This document shows positions 1 to 5,666 of a stretch of 8,247 nt of DNA, piece after piece. Source of the stretch: an uncultured Campylobacter sp. (GTDB lineage Bacteria; Campylobacterota; Campylobacteria; Campylobacterales; Campylobacteraceae); NCBI RefSeq assembly GCF_938031315.1, contig NZ_CALHHT010000396.1:1-8247 (forward strand). Direction: 5' to 3'. A program made the position numbers and the translations under genes. The notes below the pieces were generated by a model. That model was not told the DNA's origin. It made no database searches and saw only the letters and a list, made by a program, of their open reading frames with translations. The stretch's first letter is position 1, and each line of letters begins with the position of its first letter.

Positions 1-617
1 TTAACGCTAGGCAGGGGATAAATTTTACGAGATACGGCAGGAGCTATAAATTTTACTTCATTCTCTATCACAAGCCCCTGAATACCGGCATTGATTGATA
101 CAAAAGTTTGTAGAGAAAAGGTATTACTCTTGTGAACCCATAATGCACTATGGATCGTATCGTTTAATACTACTAGTACGCCCCGATCTCTGCTTTGCGG
201 ACTAATGGCAGTTAGCACGCTAGCGTATATATTACCGGCGCCATCCGAACTGATAGAGTCAGCATTTCGCATAGCGCCGGTAAGAACTAACGGAGCATGC
301 TCATCCCAAACTAAATTTAGAAAGAATGCGCTTTCTTCTAGCGTATCGGTTCCTTGTGTAATAACCACGCCTGCTGCCCCTTTAGCTATCTGCTCTTTCG
401 CCCATTTATAAACTTCTACAAGATCTTGTACCTTTAAACTACCACTAGGAAGAGCCAGCAAGGTTTTGGCCTCTATTTGCACCATCTCCCTCAAAGCAGG
501 TACTGCACCTACTAACTGCTCTGCGCTAAAGCTAGGTTTAACTCCGCCTTGTCCACCGTTCGCGCTCATACAAATCGTACCGCCCAACGCACCGACTGCA
601 ATTTTTGGCTTTGACAT
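1..617 (-). CDS. L-asparaginase (asparaginase/glutaminase family), 3'-truncated by the window edge
   Basis: Hydrolyses L-asparagine to aspartate and ammonia; in anaerobic campylobacters aspartate can feed fumarate respiration through aspartase (inference). I translated 205 residues from the ATG at 615-617; the reading frame is still open at base 1, so the C-terminal part lies outside. The family motifs are clear: GGTI with catalytic Thr14, TQGTDT at residues 87-92 with the second catalytic Thr90 and Asp91, SSDGAGNI at 123-130, and Lys163 in VHKSNT. Thr90/Asp91/Lys163 align with Thr89/Asp90/Lys162 of E. coli AnsB. No signal peptide is visible, so a cytoplasmic location is likely. An AAGGAG at 624-629 supports the start. 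Two departures from the classical enzyme are visible: Gln where TxGTDT usually has His, and Phe30 instead of the mobile-loop Tyr. It is divergently transcribed from the permease gene. Family assignment is firm; asparagine versus glutamine preference is not. Confidence 0.94.
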   Translation of the reverse strand, partial: MSKPKIAVGALGGTICMSANGGQGGVKPSFSAEQLVGAVPALREMVQIEAKTLLALPSGSLKVQDLVEVYKWAKEQIAKGAAGVVITQGTDTLEESAFFLNLVWDEHAPLVLTGAMRNADSISSDGAGNIYASVLTAISPQSRDRGVLVVLNDTIHSALWVHKSNTFSLQTFVSINAGIQGLVIENEVKFIAPAVSRKIYPLPSV

Positions 618-650
618 TTTTTACTCCTTCACTTTTTTTTAGTTTGGGAA

Positions 651-659
651 ATTATACCA
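651..659 (-). promoter_or_regulatory. Extended -10 promoter of the asparaginase gene
   Basis: Read on the minus strand this is TGGTATAAT, a perfect TATAAT with an upstream TGN extension, about 34 bases before the asparaginase ATG. The DNA further upstream (660-700) is almost pure A/T. This is the usual layout of Campylobacter sigma-70 promoters, which lack a clear -35 box. Assignment is by pattern only. Confidence 0.6.
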
Positions 660-716
660 TATTTTAAAATTTTTCAATACAAAATACTAAATATTATATA
701 TAATTTTTTAAAAAAA

Positions 717-725
717 TGTTATAAT
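717..725 (+). promoter_or_regulatory. Extended -10 promoter of the permease gene
   Basis: TGTTATAAT is a perfect TATAAT with a TGN extension, 32 bases before the permease ATG. It is preceded by A/T tracts from about 683 to 716 and has no convincing -35 element. It faces away from the asparaginase promoter, and the two -10 elements are separated by 57 bases, so one regulator bound between them could control both. No clear operator palindrome was seen. Confidence 0.65.
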
Positions 726-757
726 GCCCAAAGAAATTTCTTAAAAAGGAGTTAACA

Positions 758-2032
758 ATGTTAGTCGCGGCTCAATGCGTTATGATTTTTACGCTTATCT
801 TAATGATAAGTGGTAAGACGCCGTTATATACTACGGCTATAGTCGGTTCGGCAATTAGCGCGCTAGTAGCAGGATTTCCGGTAGCAGGACCAAAAAATAT
901 CGTATCTTTGGTCTCTCTTATTAACGGAGGTTTAAATCCGGTTATTGCCGATATGACAGGAATTTTAATGTTTATCGGCGTTATGCAAGCCAGTGGTTTC
1001 ATGGATGTAATTATTCGAAGTATTGTAAGACTAGGAAATAAGCTGGGCGGGGGCGTAGGTGTAGCGACTGCCGGAGGTATAGCGGCAGCGGTAATAGGTA
1101 TGCTTACCGGTTTTACGCAACCGGCTATCACTGCGGTCATAACCGGTACGGCATCCGTAAAGCTTGGAGTAGATCCTAATAAATCTGCCGGTATCCATGG
1201 ACATGCTGGTATTTTAGGCAACTACGGCGGTTTTACCCATCCTACACAAGTAGCCGTCGTAGCGGTATCGAATATCGGATTCGGACTAATTAACGTTATA
1301 GGTACGTTCGTCGGACTTTGTGTTTTTGCCTGCGCTTTTTTTAGATTAAAAAGAATGCGAAGCGGCACAACGCTTAGTAAAGAGGATGTCGAGCGCATTT
1401 CAAAAGAATTTGAAGCAAAGGCTGACGAAGCTCCGGTTTGGAAAGCGTTTTTGCCTTTTATTGTACTTTTCATCGGCTTTATTGCGGGATTTCCAGTCTT
1501 TGTAGTAGGTATTGCAAGTGCGATTATTACGATTTTACTTTCCGTTTTAAATTTTCAAGAAGGCGAGAAAAATATGCTAGAAGGCGTCGGCAAGATAGCT
1601 ACTCCGCTTGTAGCTACGATAGGCTTTTTATTTATGAGCGGTGTTATAAAGCAAATCGGATTGGCCGATCTTATCGGTCAAATTTTTACTCCGATGCTAA
1701 CTCATGCACCTATACAAAGTATGCTAATAGTATCGGCGTTAGCGGGTTTTGTAACCCAGAGTAATGCCGCGTCAGTAGCCATAACCATACCATTTTTGCA
1801 AGCCGCTCTTTCGCTAGGCACAGCGACACCTTTATCGTTAGCCGTTATGGCTGCAGGTGGTAGCGCTATGATGCAATATTATCTCACGGGAGGTCCCGTC
1901 GCAGCGCTAGCAACCGTAATTCCGGTAATCCCGGGATCGGAATTAAAAGCGGCAAATAAATTCCAACGTCCAAATATGCTATTTGGACTATTGGTATTAT
2001 TCATTTTGTCATTTATGTTTTCGATATTTTAA
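758..2032 (+). CDS. Ion-transporter-superfamily permease (GntP/DcuC/CitMHS-like), probable organic-acid carrier
   Basis: A 424-residue polytopic inner-membrane protein made almost entirely of hydrophobic segments, with one charged cytoplasmic-type loop at about residues 196-228. The two halves look related. Each has a Gly/Ala-rich helix followed by a polar hairpin that repeats a theme: TGFTQPAITAVITG at 117-130 and GFVTQSNAASVAITIPF at 330-346. This is typical of ion-transporter-superfamily carriers with paired re-entrant hairpins. A conserved-looking HGHAGILGNYGGFTHPTQ lies at 147-164. The ATG follows AAGGAG (746-751) at 6 bases. The gene has its own promoter and terminator, so it is monocistronic. 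Possible substrates are C4-dicarboxylates, aspartate/asparagine (suggested by the asparaginase next door) or hydroxyacids such as tartrate or malate (suggested by the convergent operon). I cannot assign the exact family or substrate from sequence alone. Confidence 0.8.
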   Translation: MLVAAQCVMIFTLILMISGKTPLYTTAIVGSAISALVAGFPVAGPKNIVSLVSLINGGLNPVIADMTGILMFIGVMQASGFMDVIIRSIVRLGNKLGGGVGVATAGGIAAAVIGMLTGFTQPAITAVITGTASVKLGVDPNKSAGIHGHAGILGNYGGFTHPTQVAVVAVSNIGFGLINVIGTFVGLCVFACAFFRLKRMRSGTTLSKEDVERISKEFEAKADEAPVWKAFLPFIVLFIGFIAGFPVFVVGIASAIITILLSVLNFQEGEKNMLEGVGKIATPLVATIGFLFMSGVIKQIGLADLIGQIFTPMLTHAPIQSMLIVSALAGFVTQSNAASVAITIPFLQAALSLGTATPLSLAVMAAGGSAMMQYYLTGGPVAALATVIPVIPGSELKAANKFQRPNMLFGLLVLFILSFMFSIF

Positions 2033-2039
2033 ATTCATA

Positions 2040-2071
2040 TAAACCGTCGGTTAAATCTAGCCGACGGTTTA
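2040..2071. terminator. Hairpin terminator between convergent units
   Basis: A perfect inverted repeat pairs AAACCGTCGG (2041-2050) with CCGACGGTTT (2061-2070). It extends by a T-A pair outside and by T-G, T-A and A-T pairs inside, leaving a four-base AATC loop. It begins 7 bases after the permease stop codon and lies 72 bases past the end of ttdB, so it may serve both convergent transcripts. The T tract that follows is weak on either strand. Confidence 0.7.
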
Positions 2072-2142
2072 GCTTTGACCTATTATTAAACCTAAATATT
2101 TTATAAAATTTGGCAGTGTGGTAAATTTATACTGTTTAAATT

Positions 2143-2754
2143 TCATTTTATAAACCCGACCTGCGACAAAATTTCAGCCAGCGCTGCGTCTTTTTTCTCG
2201 TTAAATTTGACCTTGTTCTGCTCAAAAAGATTATTTCCGTGCGCGTCGATCGAGACGATGAGTGGACCAAACTCCTTCACGCGGCACTTCCACAAGGTCT
2301 CTGGCATCCCAAGCTCCATCCAGTCAGCACTCTCGATCTCCTCGACCTGTGTAGCCGCCACCACTGCGCAGCCTGCTGGAAATACGCAGTGTATCGCGCC
2401 AAACTCCTTGCAGCCGCTCATCGTGCCCTCGCCCATGCCGCCTTTGCCTACGATCAGGCGCACGCCCGTTTTGGCGATAAATTCTCGCTCAAATTTCTCC
2501 ATCCGCATGCTCGTAGTCGGCCCCACCGAGACCATCTCAAAGCTTTGTTCGCCCGTTTTTCTGATGATCGGTCCAGCGTGCAGGATTGCGCTGCCTCTGA
2601 TATCAAGCGGCAGCTCACGGCCCTCCTGCACGACGCGTCTGTGCGGTACGTCGCGGCAGGTGACGATGTGTCCGCTGAGGTAGATCACGTCGCCGATCCT
2701 TATATCCGCTAGATCCTCGGCCTTGATCGGTGTGGTTAAAATTTTCTTACTCAT
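2143..2754 (-). CDS. ttdB: L(+)-tartrate dehydratase, beta subunit (class I fumarase C-terminal domain)
   Basis: This is the small subunit of the oxygen-sensitive Fe-S hydro-lyase that dehydrates L-tartrate to oxaloacetate. At 203 residues it is close to E. coli TtdB (201). The resemblance to that protein as I recall it runs from end to end, including KKILTTPIKAEDL near the start, VTCRDVPHRR (31-40), VSVGPTTSMRM (75-85), VGKGGMG (102-108), FPAGCAV (125-131), CRVKEFGPLIVSID (157-170) and HGNNL (172-176). The HRR and CRDV residues are closer to TtdB than to the C-terminal domain of FumA/FumB. The ATG overlaps the ttdA stop codon in an ATGA arrangement (2751-2754), so the subunits are translationally coupled and made in matched amounts. 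AAGGAG sits 8 bases upstream. Automatic pipelines may call it a fumarate hydratase subunit; fumarase or another hydroxyacid dehydratase activity remains possible. Confidence 0.9.
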   Translation of the reverse strand: MSKKILTTPIKAEDLADIRIGDVIYLSGHIVTCRDVPHRRVVQEGRELPLDIRGSAILHAGPIIRKTGEQSFEMVSVGPTTSMRMEKFEREFIAKTGVRLIVGKGGMGEGTMSGCKEFGAIHCVFPAGCAVVAATQVEEIESADWMELGMPETLWKCRVKEFGPLIVSIDAHGNNLFEQNKVKFNEKKDAALAEILSQVGFIK

Positions 2755-3650
2755 AGCGCGAACTCCTTGTGCGATTTTACGGCAAAGCTTAGCTGCTCGT
2801 CCCAGACGATATGGCCTTTGCGGTGCGACCAGCAGCCCACGTTTACGGCGACGGCGATGACGCTTGGGTGGCGGGCGCAGTTTTCGATATGTACGCCCAT
2901 GACCGAGCTTGCGCCGCTCATGCCTTGCGGGCCCAGGCCGATTTTATTTATGCCATCTTCGAGCAGCTTTTCGGTTAGCGCGGCGCGTTCGTTTGGGTTT
3001 GCCGAGCCAAGAGGCCTCATCAGCGCTTTTTTAGATAACAAGGACGCCACGTCGATAGAGGTGCCCACGCCTATGCCCACTAGCAGCGGCGGACAGGCGT
3101 TTATGCCGTAGCTGGTCATTATGTCCATGACGAATTTCACGACGCCTTCGTAGCCCATGCCCGGCATCAGTACGGTTGCCTTGCCGGACAGGCTACAGCC
3201 GCCGCCCGCCATATAGGTGTGTATCTCGCACTCGCTGCTTTGCGGCATGATTTCCCAAAATACGCTCGGCGTGCCCTTGCCGACGTTTTTGCCGGTGTTG
3301 TACTCATCAAAGGTCTCGACGCTGTTGTGACGCAGCGGAGCCTCGCGCGTCGCTCGCAGTACAGCCTCGCGCAGCAGCTCTTCAAGCTCGCCGATGAGCG
3401 GGAAGTTCGCTCCGCAGCGCACGAAAAACTGGATCACGCCCGTATCCTGACAGGACGGACGATCTAGCTGCTTAGCTAGGCGCTGGTTTTCAAACATCGT
3501 TTTGTAGATTTCTCTCGCCAGCGGCTGCGTCTCGCGCTCGGCGAGCTCGCTTAGCTTCGCCGTCACGTCGTCGGGCAGCACCTTGCCCGTGTAGCCGACG
3601 AATTTCGCCATGACCTCGGTCATCTTTTGCACGGCTTTTTCTTTATCCAT
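2751..3650 (-). CDS. ttdA: L(+)-tartrate dehydratase, alpha subunit (class I fumarase N-terminal domain)
   Basis: The large, [4Fe-4S]-carrying subunit of tartrate dehydratase, 299 residues against 303 in E. coli TtdA. Candidate cluster cysteines fit the class I fumarase pattern: Cys67 in RPSCQDTG, Cys152 in AGGGCSLSGK, and Cys258 or Cys273 near the C-terminus (IENCARHPS, VGCWSHRKG). Other hallmarks are APLRHNSVE (104-112), NTGKN (118-122), NACPPLLVGIGVGTS (184-198), RPLGSANPN (212-220) and GPQGMSGASSVMGVHIE (240-256). I chose the ATG at 3648-3650. It has AAGGAG (3656-3661) 5 bases upstream and begins MDKEKAVQKMTE, as family members do. The frame stays open upstream, but the extra 31 residues would lie inside the preceding gene and look non-coding. 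The start overlaps the DUF2809 stop by 8 bases. Some homologues act as two-subunit fumarases, so the tartrate assignment is strong but not proven. Confidence 0.9.
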   Translation of the reverse strand: MDKEKAVQKMTEVMAKFVGYTGKVLPDDVTAKLSELAERETQPLAREIYKTMFENQRLAKQLDRPSCQDTGVIQFFVRCGANFPLIGELEELLREAVLRATREAPLRHNSVETFDEYNTGKNVGKGTPSVFWEIMPQSSECEIHTYMAGGGCSLSGKATVLMPGMGYEGVVKFVMDIMTSYGINACPPLLVGIGVGTSIDVASLLSKKALMRPLGSANPNERAALTEKLLEDGINKIGLGPQGMSGASSVMGVHIENCARHPSVIAVAVNVGCWSHRKGHIVWDEQLSFAVKSHKEFAL

Positions 3651-4101
3651 CGCTTCTCCTTTGCTGGTTTTTACTTTCAAATTTTTCGGCGGTGCCCGCC
3701 AGGACACAGCCTGCGGCGTAGCAGAGCAGATCGGCAAAATCAAATGTCCCGCCGATCATTACTTTTAAAATTTTGTTTTCTATGCCTAAAATTTGCACGG
3801 CGCCCAAATACTGCGCGAGCTCCAAGGCTGCGGCAAACGCGAAAATTTTAAGCGGCAAATTTGACGGCGGCGCGCCAAATGCGGCCCGCGCCAACGCGTA
3901 AAGCAAGATGACGACCAAAACGTCGCCCAGGTAGTGCCGCACGAAGCCGCCCTTTACGCAGATCGCGATGTAAATTTCAACCGCCAAAATCAAAACCGCC
4001 GCGGCTAAAAACGCTAGCCTCGTTCGCGTGCTTTGCCTTGTTTGCGCCTTTTGCACGAGCTTTGCGGCACTTTTTTGCTCTCTTAAATTTTCCCCTCGCA
4101 A
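3643..4101 (-). CDS. DUF2809-family small membrane protein
   Basis: A 152-residue protein with a basic N-terminus (about 1-28) followed by four predicted membrane helices near residues 29-48, 60-75, 84-102 and 122-137. The family signature is visible as VRHYLGDVLVV (54-64), an ELAQYLG stretch (94-100) and GGTFDFADLLCYAAG (117-131); the two Asp-containing motifs GD and FDFxDL recur in DUF2809 proteins as I know them. No biochemical function is established for the family. It starts with TTG at 4099-4101, behind a short AGGA 5 bases upstream, because no ATG is available. It sits 49 bases after larB and overlaps ttdA by 8 bases, so it belongs to the operon. A role in uptake or export of the racemised hydroxyacid, or in nickel supply, is speculation; it could equally be a passenger. 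Confidence 0.75.
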   Translation of the reverse strand: MRGENLREQKSAAKLVQKAQTRQSTRTRLAFLAAAVLILAVEIYIAICVKGGFVRHYLGDVLVVILLYALARAAFGAPPSNLPLKIFAFAAALELAQYLGAVQILGIENKILKVMIGGTFDFADLLCYAAGCVLAGTAEKFESKNQQRRSDG

Positions 4102-4150
4102 CGCTTTCCTTTTAAATTTAGCCGTTAAATTTGCCTCGCGCGGCGTAAAT

Positions 4151-4897
4151 TTAGAGATGATTTATCACGCTCGCGTTGTATGCGGCGCCAAAGCCATTGT
4201 CGATATTTACGACGCCAACGCCGTTTGCGCAGCTGTTTAGCATCGCTAGTAGCGCCGCCAGCCCGCCAAAGCTCGCGCCGTATCCCACGCTGGTGGGCAC
4301 CGCGATCACCGGCACGCTCACGAGGCCTGCGAGCACGCTAGCTAGCGCGCCCTCCATGCCGGCTACTGCGATCACGACCTTTGCGCCGCGTATCTCATCT
4401 AAATTTGCGATCAGCCTGTGCAGCCCAGCCACGCCCGCGTCGCTAAATTTGCGCACGTCGTTGCCTAGAAATCTCGCTGTTTCGTACGCCTCCTCCACGA
4501 CCGCGCCGTCGGCGGTGCCTGCGGAGACTATCGCGATGTAGCTTTGCGTGAGCGCGGGCTCTTTAAATTTGACGCTGATGACGCGGCCGCGAGCGTTAAA
4601 CTCCGCCTGCGGCAGCACCTCGCACACCCGCTTAAAAACCCGCTCGTTCGTGCGCGTGATCAGGATATTTTGCCCTCTCGCGCCGATCGCCTCTGCGATA
4701 CGTAAAATTTCATCATCCGTCTTGCCCTCGCCGTAGATCACCTCGCCCGCGCCGTTTCGCAGGGCGCGCTGAGTGTCGATCTTGGCGCAGCCCACGTCCT
4801 CGTAGGGGTAGTTTTTCAGGTATTTTAGCGCCTCTTGCTCGCTCACGCGGCCGCTTTTTACCCCAGCAAAAAGCTCTAAAATTTCATCCTCTCTCAT
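4151..4897 (-). CDS. larB: Nickel-pincer cofactor biosynthesis protein LarB (NaAD carboxylase/hydrolase)
   Basis: LarB starts NPN synthesis by carboxylating the pyridinium ring of nicotinic acid adenine dinucleotide at C5 and hydrolysing the phosphoanhydride. Numbering is from the upstream ATG at 4904-4906. The AIR-carboxylase (PurE)-like half shows VSAGTADGAVVEEA (127-140), DAGVAGLHRL (156-165), VAGMEGALASVLAGLV (181-196), PTSVGYGASFGG (204-215) and LNSCANGVGVVNIDNGFGAA (223-242). Cys226 falls at the position of the catalytic Cys221 of the L. plantarum enzyme. The N-terminal half carries the family's AKIDTQRALRNGAGEVIYG (41-59) and GKT (61-63). I prefer the third-codon-downstream ATG at 4895-4897, because AGAGG at 4907-4911 is 9 bases from it but directly abuts the upstream ATG. 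The protein is then 248 residues, near the usual length. It overlaps the end of larE by 14 bases. Confidence 0.93.
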   Translation of the reverse strand: MREDEILELFAGVKSGRVSEQEALKYLKNYPYEDVGCAKIDTQRALRNGAGEVIYGEGKTDDEILRIAEAIGARGQNILITRTNERVFKRVCEVLPQAEFNARGRVISVKFKEPALTQSYIAIVSAGTADGAVVEEAYETARFLGNDVRKFSDAGVAGLHRLIANLDEIRGAKVVIAVAGMEGALASVLAGLVSVPVIAVPTSVGYGASFGGLAALLAMLNSCANGVGVVNIDNGFGAAYNASVINHL

Positions 4898-5666
4898 GCA
4901 AAACATCCTCTCTAAACCCCTTTAGATCGAGCGTTACCTCCGCCGCGCCGAGCATAACGAGCTGCCTAACGACGCTTTTAAATTTCGCGTCGTTTAGGAA
5001 GCTTTGCATGCTAGCAAAGGGCATTTGCAGCTTTATATTTTTGCGGTCGCACCGCGCGCGGACGTTTGCGTAGCCGCTTGCGATGAGCAGATTTTCCGCG
5101 GCTTCGATCAAATTTAGCTCGCTCTCATCGATCTCGCGTCCGTGCGGCAGGCGCGTTAGCAAGCACGCGTAGCCAGGCTTTTCGGCAGTGGGTAAGCCCA
5201 GCTCGCGCGAGAGCTCGCGGATATCTGATTTGGTTAAATTTATCAGCGGCGAGAGCACGCCTAGCTCCTCTTTTGCTTTGAGCCCCGGGCGGTATTCGCC
5301 TAGATCATCGCGGTTCGTGCCGTCTGCAACGCGGCTAAAGCCAAGCTCACGGGCGCGCTCGATTAGGCGCGAAAACACCGCCTTTTTACACAGATAGCAG
5401 CGGTTTTCGGGATTGTCTTTGATCTCCTCTGCGACGCCTAGCTCTAAAATTTCGTGCCTGATGCCGTAAGCGCGGGCAAATTCTACGGCTTCGGCGATCT
5501 CGCGCGAGGACATGTAGGGCGATCTGATCGTTATGCCGATAGCCCGTTCGCCCAGAGCGTCGTGCGCCGCACGCAGTAGTAGCGAGCTGTCCGCGCCGCC
5601 GCTAAATGCGACCGCGAGTTCGCCCAGCCCGCGCAGATCAGCCTTTAGTTTTTCTAGTTTCGTCAT
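4884..5666 (-). CDS. larE: ATP-dependent sulfur transferase LarE, three-cysteine type
   Basis: LarE adenylates the carboxylates of the LarB product and puts sulfur on them to make pyridinium-bis-thiocarboxylic acid mononucleotide. At 260 residues it is near the family's usual length. The N-terminal PP-loop is FSGGADSSLLL (21-31), followed by DGTNRDDLGEYRPG (115-128), which belongs to the nucleotide-binding face. Three cysteines stand out: Cys90 and Cys93 in NRCYLCKK, and Cys168 in GYACLLTRLPHG. Cys168 is at the place of the sacrificial Cys176 of L. plantarum LarE. The added CxxC matches the LarE subclass that binds a [4Fe-4S] cluster and can pass on sulfur without destroying its own cysteine. 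The start overlaps larC by 29 bases and the end overlaps larB. The only ribosome site is a weak GAGG, which suggests translational coupling. Confidence 0.93.
   Translation of the reverse strand: MTKLEKLKADLRGLGELAVAFSGGADSSLLLRAAHDALGERAIGITIRSPYMSSREIAEAVEFARAYGIRHEILELGVAEEIKDNPENRCYLCKKAVFSRLIERARELGFSRVADGTNRDDLGEYRPGLKAKEELGVLSPLINLTKSDIRELSRELGLPTAEKPGYACLLTRLPHGREIDESELNLIEAAENLLIASGYANVRARCDRKNIKLQMPFASMQSFLNDAKFKSVVRQLVMLGAAEVTLDLKGFREDVLHERG
4907..4911 (-). promoter_or_regulatory. Ribosome binding site that decides the larB start
   Basis: AGAGG on the minus strand. It touches the ATG at 4904-4906 with no spacer, but lies 9 bases from the ATG at 4895-4897, so the shorter LarB is favoured. 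Confidence 0.5.

Noticed and set aside
772..1473. Two minus-strand reading frames (149 and 83 residues) opposite the permease gene
   Set aside because: They are antisense to a clear membrane-protein gene, rich in Pro/Ile/Thr as shadow frames are, and show no recognisable motif or ribosome site.
2207..2712. Two overlapping plus-strand frames of about 158 residues opposite ttdB
   Set aside because: ttdB on the other strand matches a known family over its whole length. The open antisense frames follow from its high G+C.
2143..3650. Calling the pair a plain two-subunit fumarase
   Set aside because: Length and end-to-end motif match favour TtdA/TtdB of tartrate dehydratase. Fumarase activity is kept as an alternative, not the main call.
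3651..3743. Upstream 31-residue extension of ttdA
   Set aside because: It lies within the DUF2809 gene and has no homology to TtdA N-termini. The ATG at 3648-3650 has a good AAGGAG.
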